Source: G963667975 sp963677395 (lineage in GTDB: Bacteria; Bacteroidota; Bacteroidia; Bacteroidales; G963667975). Taken from it: a stretch of DNA of 64,000 bases. A model generated the notes under the pieces. That model did no database searches, was not told where the DNA came from, and worked only from the letters and a program-made list of their open reading frames with translations. Every line of letters starts with the position of its first letter. Positions within the stretch are counted from its first letter, which is position 1. The DNA is taken from positions 1,736,001 through 1,800,000 of the forward strand of contig OY781965.2 in the NCBI GenBank assembly GCA_963677395.2, read 5' to 3'. The position numbers and the translations under genes are program-made. This document shows, one piece after another, positions 49,731 to 58,985 of the stretch.

Positions 49731-50003
49731 TTAATCTATTTTTACAGATAGTTTTCTACGTGTCAATTCTTCATAACACGGTTTAAGTTCTGTTATTATG
49801 CCTTTTTTAATACTACATTTTCCATTAAAGTGTGCAATTGTTGCGCATTGTTCAGCTTGTTCCAGATCATGGTCACAAACTTCCATCAGGCTTACTATTA
49901 CATAATCAAATGTATTTACCTCATCATTAAATAGAATGATTTCATGAATGTTGCTACTTTGGCTAAGATTCTCTGCTTTGGGGTGTGATTTTTCTTTTAC
50001 CAT
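49731..50003 (-). CDS. clpS: ATP-dependent Clp protease adaptor ClpS
   Basis: A 90-residue adaptor that hands N-degron substrates to ClpAP/ClpCP. It has the family pattern HEIILFNDEVNTFDYVIVSLMEVCDHDLEQAEQCATIAHFNGKC, where NDEVNTFD corresponds to the N-D-x-x-T binding loop and IAHFNGKC to the V-H-x-x-G-x region (His replaces the common V-H). The N-terminal 20 residues are polar and disordered-looking, as usual. First gene of the proteostasis run; a TATCTTTG element lies 26 bases upstream. Confidence 0.9.
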   Translation of the reverse strand: MVKEKSHPKAENLSQSSNIHEIILFNDEVNTFDYVIVSLMEVCDHDLEQAEQCATIAHFNGKCSIKKGIITELKPCYEELTRRKLSVKID

Positions 50004-50028
50004 TTAACTCGAAGATTGCCTTTTTCAA

Positions 50029-50036
50029 CAAAGATA
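50029..50036 (-). promoter_or_regulatory. Putative -7 promoter element for clpS
   Basis: On the minus strand this reads TATCTTTG (TAnnTTTG), 26 bases before the clpS start. No TTTG occurs at N19 upstream. Confidence 0.45.
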
Positions 50037-50096
50037 ATACTACAGAAACAAATTAGCAACAAAATGTTTCAGAATTGGCAGTATGAAAACAATTCG

Positions 50097-50741
50097 TCAG
50101 AGTTTTTTTTTCAATTGATGGTTAAAAATGATTTTGAAGTTTGCTGAATCCCAAAAACATTTAAATTTAAAGTGAGATTTTTCGTCAGATGAATCTGTTT
50201 TACAAAGAATATCTTTATTATAAGTGTCTTTGATGACTTTCCAGATTAGTTCTGTACAATAAAACTGCGAAGAATCTTTAATATCGAATCCATGGTCAAA
50301 CGGGACTTTTTTTTGTAGATAGAAGATTGCTCTGTCTGCAATTTTTGATTGATCATTGTGCCCCGAGTTATAACGTAATAGTACGATTGAATTTGGTTTA
50401 CTATCGTTTATAAAACGTGTCAGGCTCTGAGCCTGAACTCCGTCAAAGTCGGAAAGTGATTGAGATACAGCATGGATAACTTCAATAGAATCATTGAATT
50501 TGTGAATTATAGCACAGTGTGATACATCATATTCTTCATGCAACGTTTTGGATATGAGGTCGCTTACTGTGCCATACCCTTTTCGTAAAATAATATCACC
50601 ATTTTTGATTTGTCTAATTTCATTAGAAGAAAGGCGATAGCCCGAAAAGGATTGTTCCTGTTTGTCAAGATAATCCTTGCCAAACAGGAACAATACGATA
50701 AAGCCTATAATTGAGGCAAATAAGAAGATAAACTTTTTCAA
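50097..50741 (-). CDS. YiiX/YebB-like permuted papain-fold hydrolase
   Basis: A 214-residue protein with an N-terminal membrane anchor (about 4-21), then a circularly permuted NlpC/P60-type domain of the YiiX family: IKNGDIILRKG at about 45-55, the His in DVSHCAIIHK (about 92), and the probable nucleophile Cys in SQFYCTELIWKV (about 166). It would act in the periplasm on amide bonds of peptidoglycan or acylated proteins; the substrate is unknown. It starts 21 bases after the DUF4878 gene, so the two are probably co-transcribed. Confidence 0.8.
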   Translation of the reverse strand: MKKFIFLFASIIGFIVLFLFGKDYLDKQEQSFSGYRLSSNEIRQIKNGDIILRKGYGTVSDLISKTLHEEYDVSHCAIIHKFNDSIEVIHAVSQSLSDFDGVQAQSLTRFINDSKPNSIVLLRYNSGHNDQSKIADRAIFYLQKKVPFDHGFDIKDSSQFYCTELIWKVIKDTYNKDILCKTDSSDEKSHFKFKCFWDSANFKIIFNHQLKKKL

Positions 50742-50762
50742 GTTTTATACTTCATTTAATAA

Positions 50763-51230
50763 TTACATAGCAGGAGCTGTGGTGTCTGTAGTAGCAGCAG
50801 CAGTTGAGTCAGCTGGAGCTTCAGTTTGTGGACCCATACCTTCTTTTTTCCAGTCAACTAACCATTTTCCATCTTTCTGAACAAGGTTCAGTTTGTCTTC
50901 TTTTGGTTCTTGACCTTCGATGCCTGAAATTTTATAAGTACAAATAGCTTTTTCACCTTCAATTTTAGTATCAGTGATTTCTACAACTAAGTTTTTAGCT
51001 TTAGCTTTAGCTTCTTCAACTTTAGCTGCATCAGTTGGCATGAATGCTTTCATCATGTCTACCATTTTACCAGTTTCTTCAGTACCAAATGTTTTAGCTT
51101 TGTCATAATCCATTTGGTTCAAAGCTGTAAGAAAGTTTTTTGCAATTGCATCTGGTTTGTTTTTGCTTCCACATGCGCCTAATGCTACAACGGCTACAAG
51201 AATTAATGCTACTTTTACAAGTCTTTTCAT
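50763..51230 (-). CDS. DUF4878-domain lipoprotein
   Basis: A 155-residue lipoprotein: signal MKRLVKVALILVAVVALGAC (Cys20), then a DUF4878-like NTF2-fold domain (about 28-135; AIAKNFLTALNQMDYDKAKTFGT, KAICTYKISG, KLNLVQKDGKWLVDWKKE) and a low-complexity Ala/Thr/Asp tail (about 138-155). The function of DUF4878 is unknown. A minus-strand TACATTTG element at 51263-51270 may be its promoter. Confidence 0.85.
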   Translation of the reverse strand: MKRLVKVALILVAVVALGACGSKNKPDAIAKNFLTALNQMDYDKAKTFGTEETGKMVDMMKAFMPTDAAKVEEAKAKAKNLVVEITDTKIEGEKAICTYKISGIEGQEPKEDKLNLVQKDGKWLVDWKKEGMGPQTEAPADSTAAATTDTTAPAM

Positions 51231-51317
51231 GATTAATAAGATTTTTGGTTAATACTGCCTGACAAATGTAGGAATATTTCTTTTCCAAATGTTAATATTC
51301 TCACTTATTTTCAAATT

Positions 51318-51953
51318 ATGAAGTTAGAAGATTTTGTAAGTACTTTAAATGTAGGCGTTTATTTGAATTTATCTGGGCATATTTCTCATGAAAAAATGTT
51401 GCCGAGAGGGAGAAATTTAGATATTGACCCTGTTAAATATACTTCTTTAAAGTTAAGTAGTGTACTTGTATTGTTGTTTGAAGAAAATGATGAAATATCT
51501 GTTTTATTGACGCAACGTCATGAATATGAAGGAATTCATAGTGGCCAGATCGCTTTTCCGGGAGGCAAAAGTGAACAAAGCGATCCTGATAGAATTTTTA
51601 CGGCTCTGCGTGAAGCAAATGAAGAAATTGGAATTAATGTGAAAGATGTGAGTGTAATATGTACATTAACAGAACTTTATATTCCGCCTAGTAATTTTTT
51701 GGTTTTGCCGGTTTTGGGAGTTTCAAAACCATCACTTAATCTAAAATTAGATGATAGAGAAGTAAAAGAGGTGTTTTCTATATCATTGGAAAAATTATCA
51801 GATCCGAAAATATTGGAAATGAAAGAATTTAAAGTGAAGGATTTTTACACAATTTCTGCGCCTGCTTATGTGGTTGATGATAAGATTGTTTGGGGGGCTA
51901 CTGCTATGATTTTGACAGAACTTTTGGATTTGTATAAAATGTTCAAATCCTAA
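51318..51953 (+). CDS. NUDIX-family CoA pyrophosphatase (NudL-like)
   Basis: A 211-residue hydrolase of the NudL/NUDT7 type that cleaves CoA or acyl-CoA into phosphopantetheine and 3',5'-ADP. The diagnostic stretch is LLTQRHEYEGIHSGQIAFPGGKSE, followed by the Nudix box TALREANEEIGI (about 93-104). The H-SGQ-IAFPGGK pattern separates CoA pyrophosphatases from other Nudix enzymes. It lies about 110 bases before rocD and is divergent from the DUF4878 gene. Confidence 0.9.
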   Translation: MKLEDFVSTLNVGVYLNLSGHISHEKMLPRGRNLDIDPVKYTSLKLSSVLVLLFEENDEISVLLTQRHEYEGIHSGQIAFPGGKSEQSDPDRIFTALREANEEIGINVKDVSVICTLTELYIPPSNFLVLPVLGVSKPSLNLKLDDREVKEVFSISLEKLSDPKILEMKEFKVKDFYTISAPAYVVDDKIVWGATAMILTELLDLYKMFKS

Positions 51954-51988
51954 GAACTAATTCTGGCTTGTATAAACTGTTTTCGTTA

Positions 51989-52019
51989 TTTGGCAATTCA
52001 ACTTAAAGCACTACTTTTG
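51989..52019 (+). promoter_or_regulatory. Bacteroidota sigma-type promoter of rocD
   Basis: TTTG at 51989-51992, exactly 19 bases, then TACTTTTG at 52012-52019: a full match to the Bacteroidota TTTG-N19-TAnnTTTG promoter. The start codon follows 43 bases later. Confidence 0.7.
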
Positions 52020-52062
52020 CACTGTAGATTGAATAATTGAAATCACTAAATATAAATTTTTT

Positions 52063-53280
52063 ATGACCAGATCAGAAGAATTAATGAACATGGAGCACCA
52101 TTATGGCGCTCATAATTATCATCCACTGCCTGTTGTTTTAGCTAAAGGCGAAGGTGCTTTTGTATGGGATGTTGAAGGGAAAAGATATTTTGATTTTCTT
52201 TCAGCCTACTCAGCTGTGAATCAGGGACATTGTCATCCGAAGATCGTAAATGCGATGATAGAACAGGCCAAAGTTCTTACTCTTTCATCACGTGCTTTCC
52301 ACAATGATTGCTTGGGTCCATACGAAAAATTCGTTACCGAATATTTTGGCTATGACAAAGTACTTCCAATGAATACTGGTGCTGAAGCTGATGAAACTGC
52401 ATTAAAACTTTGTCGTAAATGGGCTTATACTAAAAAAGGTATTGCTGAAAATCAGGCTCAAATAATTGTTTGTGATGGAAACTTTCACGGTCGTACCATT
52501 ACAATAGTTTCTATGTCAACTGATCCCGAATCATATGCTGGATTCGGCCCGTTTACTCCTGGTTTTATTACAATTCCTTATAATGATATTCCTGCTTTAG
52601 AAAAAGCATTGAAAGAAAATCCAAATGTAGCAGGTTTCATTGTAGAACCTATTCAAGGTGAAGCAGGTGTTTATGTTCCATCTGAAGGATTTCTGAAACA
52701 AGCCTATGATCTTTGCAAGGCTCATAACGTATTATTTATTGCGGATGAAGTTCAAACTGGTATTGCTCGTACTGGTAAACTTTTAGCATGTGATCATGAA
52801 GGTGTTCATCCTGATATTTTAATTTTAGGTAAAGCTATTTCAGGGGGCGTTATGCCAGTATCAGCTGTTTTAGCTAACGATGATATTATGCTTTGCATTA
52901 AACCGGGCGAACATGGCTCTACTTTTGGCGGAAATCCTGTTGCATGTAAAGTTGCTGTTGCTGCTCTTGAAGTTGTTACAGACGAAAAATTAGCTGAAAA
53001 AGCTGAATATCTTGGAAAAATCTTTCGTGAAGAATTGAGCAATGTGAAATCAGATATGATTGAACTTGTTCGTGGCAAAGGTTTGTTGAATGCCGTTATC
53101 ATTCGTCCTAAAAATGGAAAAGAAGCTTGGGATGTTTGCGTAAAAATGAAAGAAAATGGTGTTTTAGCAAAACCAACTCATCAGCATATTATTCGTTTTG
53201 CTCCGCCATTGGTGATTACTGAAGAACAACTTCGTGAAGCTATCGAAATTATTAAAAAAACAATTCTGTCTTTTGAATAA
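52063..53280 (+). CDS. rocD: Ornithine aminotransferase
   Basis: A class III pyridoxal-phosphate aminotransferase that converts ornithine and 2-oxoglutarate to glutamate semialdehyde and glutamate. The 405-residue protein has YGAHNYHPLPVVLAKGEG, the ornithine-aminotransferase opening, MNTGAEADETALKL, FHGRTITIVSMSTDPESYAGFGPF, FIADEVQTGIARTGK with the PLP-binding Asp, the Schiff-base Lys in ILGKAISGG (about 257) and STFGGNPVACKVA. It stands alone with a consensus promoter and a strong terminator. Confidence 0.93.
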   Translation: MTRSEELMNMEHHYGAHNYHPLPVVLAKGEGAFVWDVEGKRYFDFLSAYSAVNQGHCHPKIVNAMIEQAKVLTLSSRAFHNDCLGPYEKFVTEYFGYDKVLPMNTGAEADETALKLCRKWAYTKKGIAENQAQIIVCDGNFHGRTITIVSMSTDPESYAGFGPFTPGFITIPYNDIPALEKALKENPNVAGFIVEPIQGEAGVYVPSEGFLKQAYDLCKAHNVLFIADEVQTGIARTGKLLACDHEGVHPDILILGKAISGGVMPVSAVLANDDIMLCIKPGEHGSTFGGNPVACKVAVAALEVVTDEKLAEKAEYLGKIFREELSNVKSDMIELVRGKGLLNAVIIRPKNGKEAWDVCVKMKENGVLAKPTHQHIIRFAPPLVITEEQLREAIEIIKKTILSFE

Positions 53281-53297
53281 GAATTGAATAAAACACC

Positions 53298-53341
53298 GCT
53301 GCCTTAGAATTGATTTTTTCAGAAACTAAGGCAGCTTTTTT
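53298..53341 (+). terminator. Intrinsic terminator of rocD
   Basis: A perfect 10-bp stem GCTGCCTTAG with CTAAGGCAGC, an 18-base loop and a T-run. Confidence 0.88.
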
Positions 53342-53367
53342 ATTTTACATTATAGATTTACCGGGTT

Positions 53368-54096
53368 ATGCAAAAATCAAAATACAGACTTGAAGCTTGT
53401 TTTTCGCCAGCTCTTTATCCATATCGTCAGATTGAAGATGACTTTAATCTGGTGGTAGTTGATGTTTTGCGCGCAACTACTTCTATTTGTGCTGCATTTC
53501 AGAATGGAGTAGAATCCATAATTCCGGTAGCTACTGTTGAAGAAGCAAAAGAATATAAAGATAATGGCTATTTGGTTGCTTCCGAACGAGATGGACAGGT
53601 TTTGGATTTTGCTGACTTTGGAAATTCGGCCTTTAATTTTATGCAGGATGGATTGCAAGGGGTTGAAATAGTATATAGTACAACCAATGGAACCCAGGCA
53701 ATGCAACTTGTTCCTGAAAATGGGAAAATGGTAATCGGAGCATTTTCGAACCTTACAGCTTTAAAAGATTGGTTGATAAACCAAAAACGTGATGTGTTGT
53801 TTTTGTGTTCGGGCTGGAAAAATAAATTTAACCTTGAAGATACTTTGTTTGTAGGCGCTTTAGCAGAATTGATTTTAGCCGAAGATATTGATTTTTATTC
53901 ACAATGTGATTCTGTAATGGCTGCAATTGATTTATGGAAAGCAGCAAAACCGGATGTTTTAGGTTATATTGAAAAAGCAGCTCATCGTCATCGCTTGAAA
54001 AAACTGGGACTGGATGATGTTCTGGAATTTTCGTTTACAGTGGATACTTGTCCGGTCGTTCCTATCTTGAAAGGGGGAAGATTGATAAAAAATTAG
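53368..54096 (+). CDS. comB: 2-phosphosulfolactate phosphatase
   Basis: ComB removes phosphate from (R)-2-phospho-3-sulfolactate to give sulfolactate. The 242-residue protein has the family's VVVDVLRATTSICAAF at about 29-44, ERDGQVLDFADFGNSAF and STTNGTQAMQ at about 106-115, and ends VVPILKGGRLIK. The gene for the enzyme making its substrate, comA, lies 7 kb downstream. Convergent with the DUF3592 gene, with only 4 bases between the stops. Confidence 0.9.
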   Translation: MQKSKYRLEACFSPALYPYRQIEDDFNLVVVDVLRATTSICAAFQNGVESIIPVATVEEAKEYKDNGYLVASERDGQVLDFADFGNSAFNFMQDGLQGVEIVYSTTNGTQAMQLVPENGKMVIGAFSNLTALKDWLINQKRDVLFLCSGWKNKFNLEDTLFVGALAELILAEDIDFYSQCDSVMAAIDLWKAAKPDVLGYIEKAAHRHRLKKLGLDDVLEFSFTVDTCPVVPILKGGRLIKN

Positions 54097-54100
54097 ATAG

Positions 54101-54556
54101 TCAGAATTCTGCGTTGTTTTGCTGGTCAAAGGTTGGTCTTTTCCATAAGTGAATCGTAATTATATCCTTTGGAGTGAAAAAGGAAAAAACAGCTGCTGAC
54201 ATTACCATAAACAGAAGAAATCCCCATAAAAAAGGGCTTAACCAAAAGTCAGGAAAGTTGAACATATACGCCTTTGTGGGGTTCGCATCAGCATAAATAA
54301 CCTTTACTTTATTTCCGATTTCATAATCTGAAAATAATCTTCCTTCAAATCGATAGCTTTGATCTTGAACAGTAAATTGGATGATAGGAGCACTTTCTGC
54401 ACCGGAATATCTGCCGGGATTATCAATGTAAGCAATATCAACAATTTCGCCCTGAGTTATTGTTCCTGTAATAAGAAACATCAGTCTGTTCTCAGCCATA
54501 AAAAGTAGAATGCAGATTATTCCAAATATGAAAAGATGTTTTCGTCGTAGTTTCAT
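54101..54556 (-). CDS. DUF3592-like membrane protein
   Basis: A 151-residue protein with membrane helices at about 8-30 and 106-128. Between them lies a beta-rich extracytoplasmic domain: ITQGEIVDIAYIDNPGRY, APIIQFTVQDQSYRFEGRL and IGNKVKVIYADANPTKAYM. This is the DUF3592 arrangement (GxVVxxx...PxVxFxxxG...GxxVxVxYdPxNPxxA). Function unknown. It follows pbpC by 18 bases and is probably co-transcribed with it. Confidence 0.75.
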   Translation of the reverse strand: MKLRRKHLFIFGIICILLFMAENRLMFLITGTITQGEIVDIAYIDNPGRYSGAESAPIIQFTVQDQSYRFEGRLFSDYEIGNKVKVIYADANPTKAYMFNFPDFWLSPFLWGFLLFMVMSAAVFSFFTPKDIITIHLWKRPTFDQQNNAEF

Positions 54557-54574
54557 CCTTATAAAATAACAGGG

Positions 54575-56941
54575 TTAAATAAATGTAACCTTTATCCAGA
54601 TGTTGGTGTTTCGCCCCTGATCATCACTACAAGAGATTTTAATTGTACCGGATTCGGGAGTGAAAAAAAGCTTGTCGTTGGCAACAGTCGTTTTGTAAAA
54701 TTTATCATTGATGTACCAGTGAACTTTTTCTACATCCGGTTCGGTGTGGCAGCGTAGTGTAAGTTGTTGTTTCTCATTTTTAAGTAAGATGTATTCCATA
54801 CCATCAGTCAGTGATATAATTTGAGGTCCGTTTTCTTGAAATACCCGTTCGCATTTAGGATTGTGAGGTGGAATTTTCTTATAGGGAGTTTTTGTTTCAT
54901 CATACCATACTAAAAGATCAGGAGGAAAATTAGGATAAAAAATTGTTTTATACCCTTTATCGGGCATACATGATCTACAATAAGAAATTTGTTCTTTTGG
55001 ATCAGTGAAGACTTCTTTAAGATGTTGGCAACGGGTAGCAGGTGAAATTCCTGGTATGTAATAATCTGTAATTTGATTTGTGCAGAAGTCATTAGGAATT
55101 AACCCTGTTTCGGAACAAACTAAACGTAAATCCAGAGATTTAGGTTCTGTAAACCAATTTTTCGGACTATTGTAATCAAGCGTATTAAAAAGTTCGAAAA
55201 GCAGAGGTGTTGCATATTGGGTTCCATTGAGTTCCGGAATTCCAATTCCAGTGAAATTTCCTACCCAGACTGCAATTGTATAATCTTTATTATACCCAAT
55301 GCTCCATGCATCTCTTCTTCCGTAAGAAGTGCCTGTTTTCCATGCAATTTTAGGTAAGTTGATGCTGTTTTCAAATTTTGTAGGCAAATCAGGCCGTAAG
55401 AGTTGTGTGAGGTTTTGAGTGATAACGTATGAAGCTGCATCACTTATAATTGTATCTGGTTTATTCATTCGCTCATTTTTACAAAGTTGAGCTTTCTGGT
55501 AAACTCCATTATGTGAAAACGCAGAGAATAAATTAGCAAGCTCTTCCAATGTAACACCGCATCCACCTAAAATCAGAGATAGTCCAAGTTGTTTTTGTTG
55601 TTTTTTTATGGTTTGAAATCTTGCTTGTATCAGTTTGTCAGTTAATGTCTTAACACCAACAGCATCTAATATTTTAACAGCAGGAATATTGAGCGAAAGT
55701 GCTAATGCTTTTTCAATAGTGATTATTCCATTATAGGTTCCGTCATAATTTTCTGGACAATACCCTTTAAAATCTACAGGTACATCTGTGATTGTCATTT
55801 TGGGAGTGATAATTCCCTTATCAAATGCAATTGCGTACAGAATGGGCTTGAGGGTGCTGCCTGGTGAACGAACTGCTTTTATTCCATCCACTTCTCCATG
55901 GTTTTCTTTGTCATAAAAATCGGGAGAACCGGCGTATGCAACAACATGTTTAGTTCTGTTATCGATCACCATAATTGCAGCATTATGAATGTTTCCGGAA
56001 CGGAGCTGTTGTGAATACTGAAAAAGCAAGTTTTCTGTTTTGCTTTGGATATCAGGTTTAATCCATGTGTAAATGAATGTTTTATCAGGGTAAGCACTAA
56101 TAAGTCTTCTGGATAGGTGCGGAATTTTTTTTGGTGGACGAATTTTCATCAACCCTATGGGTTCGTGAAGAGCATCCTCGATGATTTCATTTTTGAAAAA
56201 ACCTGATTTTCCAATTCTTTGAATCCACTTATTTCGTTCGTTGATGAGTTTATTCCTGTTTTCTGGTTTTAATGCAAGGTTTGGATTGTTTGGTATGATA
56301 GATAATGTAATGATTTGCGCAAGACTTAGCCCTTCTGGCTTTTGATCAAAATAGACTGAAGCCGCAGTTTTAACACCTTCAATATTTCCTCCATAAGGAA
56401 CTAAATTAAGATACAATTGAAATATCTCATCTTTTGAATAGAGCATTTCAAGTTGTAATGCTCTGAATGCTTCTATAATTTTATTTCCGAAGGTGCGGTT
56501 TTTTCGATTGAGCATACGAGCAACCTGCATTGTGATGGTTGATGCACCCGATGTTCTTCTTCCCCGGATTATATTGTTGAAAGCAGCCCTTACAATTGCA
56601 ACCGGATTTACACCAGGATGATAATAGAAATACTTGTCTTCTTTATAAATAATTGTGTTCCTTAATTGTGGAGTTATTTCATTCAAACGGGTTTGCATTC
56701 TCCACTTATCGTCTGTGCTCAGTTTTACATGCAAAACAGTGCTGTCGGCAGCCATAATTATAGGAGACCATGCAATGTTTACTCTTAAAGGAAATATTAC
56801 GTTTAAAGTGAAGAAAATTAGAGTAAAACCTAATGTCAGATTGATGAGCCACCGATAAATCCAGTGCAATTTTTTATATCTGAAAAATAGGTACTTAATA
56901 TATACCAACAGGATATGGCAGAGAGATTTCAATCTTAACAT
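54575..56941 (-). CDS. pbpC: Penicillin-binding protein 1C
   Basis: A 788-residue bifunctional peptidoglycan synthase. The membrane anchor is at about 35-51. The transglycosylase domain carries catalytic Glu101 in KEDKYFYYHPGVNPVAIVRA and GASTITMQVARML. The transpeptidase has SxxK in SPGSTLKP (about 363-367), a region like SxN at LSLNIPAV, and KTGTSYGRRDAW (about 534). The C-terminal BiPBP_C domain (about 690-788) defines the 1C subtype. No alpha-2-macroglobulin gene, its frequent partner, is present here. Confidence 0.93.
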   Translation of the reverse strand: MLRLKSLCHILLVYIKYLFFRYKKLHWIYRWLINLTLGFTLIFFTLNVIFPLRVNIAWSPIIMAADSTVLHVKLSTDDKWRMQTRLNEITPQLRNTIIYKEDKYFYYHPGVNPVAIVRAAFNNIIRGRRTSGASTITMQVARMLNRKNRTFGNKIIEAFRALQLEMLYSKDEIFQLYLNLVPYGGNIEGVKTAASVYFDQKPEGLSLAQIITLSIIPNNPNLALKPENRNKLINERNKWIQRIGKSGFFKNEIIEDALHEPIGLMKIRPPKKIPHLSRRLISAYPDKTFIYTWIKPDIQSKTENLLFQYSQQLRSGNIHNAAIMVIDNRTKHVVAYAGSPDFYDKENHGEVDGIKAVRSPGSTLKPILYAIAFDKGIITPKMTITDVPVDFKGYCPENYDGTYNGIITIEKALALSLNIPAVKILDAVGVKTLTDKLIQARFQTIKKQQKQLGLSLILGGCGVTLEELANLFSAFSHNGVYQKAQLCKNERMNKPDTIISDAASYVITQNLTQLLRPDLPTKFENSINLPKIAWKTGTSYGRRDAWSIGYNKDYTIAVWVGNFTGIGIPELNGTQYATPLLFELFNTLDYNSPKNWFTEPKSLDLRLVCSETGLIPNDFCTNQITDYYIPGISPATRCQHLKEVFTDPKEQISYCRSCMPDKGYKTIFYPNFPPDLLVWYDETKTPYKKIPPHNPKCERVFQENGPQIISLTDGMEYILLKNEKQQLTLRCHTEPDVEKVHWYINDKFYKTTVANDKLFFTPESGTIKISCSDDQGRNTNIWIKVTFI

Positions 56942-57101
56942 GAGTAAACGTAACTTATCTGAAATTTATAACGCAGATTGTTTTGCGAATGTACATAAAG
57001 ATTGAATTTGTTTTCGGCGTTCTGTTTCTGAATAATTGAATTCTTTAGATAAGAAATTTGTTTTGACAATCAATAAAACTTACGTTTATCATGAATTCAA
57101 T

Positions 57102-57109
57102 TATCTTTG
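57102..57109 (+). promoter_or_regulatory. Putative -7 promoter element for the YihY-family gene
   Basis: TATCTTTG, 113 bases before the start codon, in the intergenic region divergent from pbpC. No -33 match at the usual distance. Confidence 0.35.
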
Positions 57110-57222
57110 TAGTAAAGATAAAATCTTATTCAGAGAGGACTTGCCTATATTATGAATTGAATTAGTAAACGTGATTTTTATTATAGTGAAGAGTTTAAAC
57201 TGACTTTGTAAGGTTATGAATT

Positions 57223-58563
57223 ATGAAAAAGAAGAAAAATAAACGGATTCAAAAGGCACAACAATTTATTCTTTCTGATATCTGGAAGATGCCTCTGGAA
57301 CAATTGCCAAAAAGTAAGCTTTTGCTTATTAAATCTTTACGGGTGATAATTATTGCTTTTGAGGAGTTTAAAAAGAATAGATGTGTTCATAGAGCCTCCG
57401 CATTAACATTTTATGTGTTATTGTCAATTGTTCCGATTGTTGCGTTGATCTTCGGGATTTCAAAAGGATTTGGATTTGAGGAAATGCTTAAAAAAGAACT
57501 TACAGATAAATTAAGTAGTACACCAGAAATCATTGATCAGGTTTGGACATTTTCGCAACGATTACTAGAGAATACCAAAGGTGGCTTAATTGCCGGTGTA
57601 GGTTTGATTATACTATTTTATACTGTAATGCGTACTCTTGGAAATGTAGAAAGTGCTTTTAATGATATTTGGAAAGTAAAGAAACCTCGTACATGGGTGC
57701 GACGATTTACAGATTACTTATCTGTTATGCTTATTGCTCCCATTTTTCTAATAGCTTCGAGTAGTACTACCGTATTTATTTCAACTCAATTAAAAACATT
57801 ATCGGAAAAACAAGAGTTTTTGCAAGCCTTCACTCCATTTCTCTATGATTTACTAAAGTTTACGCCTTATTTGCTGATTATAAGCTTGTTTACGTTGATG
57901 TATATTATTATTCCCAATACGAGGGTTAATAGAAAAGGAGCAATAGTTGCGGGAGTTTTAGCAGGTACAGCCTATCAGATAACTCAGTTCTTTTATATTC
58001 GGTTTCAGATTAATGTGTCGTCATACAATGCAATTTACGGAAGCTTTGCAGCATTACCATTATTTTTATTTTGGATGAGGATTAGCTGGTTGATTGTTTT
58101 GTTTGGTGCCGAAATTGCATATGCTGTTGAAAATGTTGGAAAATTTGCCTTTGAAAAAGCGAATATCAGAATATCTCCATTTACTCGAAAAGCATTAGCA
58201 TTGCTAATTGTCAGGGAATTGGTATGTCGGTTTAAAAATAGTGAAATAGCTCCAACTGCAGAAGCGTTATCTGAAAAATTGAAAGTCCCTTTTCAAAATA
58301 TAGATATGTTGCTTTCTGACTTGGTTTATTGTGGCCTGATTTCGGAAATAGCAGGTCAAAACTCAGAAAACAGATCTTACCAGCCTGCATTTGACATTAG
58401 TAATATGACCTTGTATTCTGTTTTGACGGCATTAGACTACAAAACAGGAGAACCTTTGGATTTAGAACTTACGCCCGATTCAAATATTGCAATTACATAC
58501 TTAAATGAATTTTGGAACGAAATAGAGAAATCGGAAAAGAATATCCGGATTGAAAATCTCTAA
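57223..58563 (+). CDS. YihY/UPF0761-family membrane protein
   Basis: A 446-residue protein. The YihY domain (about 40-310) has six membrane helices, with the marker segments HRASALTFYVLLSIVPIVALIFG, VESAFNDIWKVKKPRTWVRRFTDYLSVML and YGSFAALPLFLFWMRISWLIVLFGAEIAYA. The C-terminal 120 residues contain a winged-helix-like segment (LALLIVRELVCRFKNSEIAPTAEALSEKL), a feature of the longer forms. The family was once labelled ribonuclease BN, which is wrong; its role is unclear. Divergent from pbpC. Confidence 0.88.
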   Translation: MKKKKNKRIQKAQQFILSDIWKMPLEQLPKSKLLLIKSLRVIIIAFEEFKKNRCVHRASALTFYVLLSIVPIVALIFGISKGFGFEEMLKKELTDKLSSTPEIIDQVWTFSQRLLENTKGGLIAGVGLIILFYTVMRTLGNVESAFNDIWKVKKPRTWVRRFTDYLSVMLIAPIFLIASSSTTVFISTQLKTLSEKQEFLQAFTPFLYDLLKFTPYLLIISLFTLMYIIIPNTRVNRKGAIVAGVLAGTAYQITQFFYIRFQINVSSYNAIYGSFAALPLFLFWMRISWLIVLFGAEIAYAVENVGKFAFEKANIRISPFTRKALALLIVRELVCRFKNSEIAPTAEALSEKLKVPFQNIDMLLSDLVYCGLISEIAGQNSENRSYQPAFDISNMTLYSVLTALDYKTGEPLDLELTPDSNIAITYLNEFWNEIEKSEKNIRIENL

Positions 58564-58602
58564 TTCGAATAAATTATTAATTTCTAGTGGCTTAACCTAA
58601 GA

Positions 58603-58842
58603 TTACTGACCACTATATTTTTCACGAACTCTGTAATTTCCTGATACAGGAATTCTTCCTTTGGGCTTTTTACTTTCGTATGAAGTACGCTTTTTTGAAG
58701 AGGCATTTTCACGGGTGGTGTTTTTTCGATAACTACCCATTTTCCCTTTGTCGGAACAGGAAGTTGAAAGAAAAACAGCAAGCAATATTACCAGTCCGAG
58801 GGTGATAAACATTTTTGTTTTCATAATGCCGTTAGTTTTCAT
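58603..58842 (-). CDS. Small basic lipoprotein of unknown function
   Basis: A 79-residue predicted lipoprotein. The signal KMFITLGLVILLAVFLSTSC ends in lipobox LSTSC; the mature part of about 52 residues is rich in Lys, Arg, Ser and Gly (SYRKNTTRENASSKKRTSYESKK in pieces) and is probably unfolded. Another ATG at 58824 is equally possible as the start. It could interact with peptidoglycan or outer-membrane lipids. Convergent with the YihY-family gene. Confidence 0.6.
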   Translation of the reverse strand: MKTNGIMKTKMFITLGLVILLAVFLSTSCSDKGKMGSYRKNTTRENASSKKRTSYESKKPKGRIPVSGNYRVREKYSGQ

Positions 58843-58959
58843 AGTTATAATCTTCGCAAAGAAACGAAATATCATGCAAATTTCCATATTTGATATTTTT
58901 TCTTAACACTTTTTATAATGAAACCAGAGCTGTCAGTTTTTCATTTTGCCCGAAAAAGC

Positions 58960-58967
58960 TACCTTTG
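58960..58967 (+). promoter_or_regulatory. Putative -7 promoter element for the M23 peptidase gene
   Basis: TACCTTTG, 18 bases before the start; a TTTT tract lies where the -33 TTTG is expected. Confidence 0.45.
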
Positions 58968-58985
58968 TAAACTCAAGAATCTATT

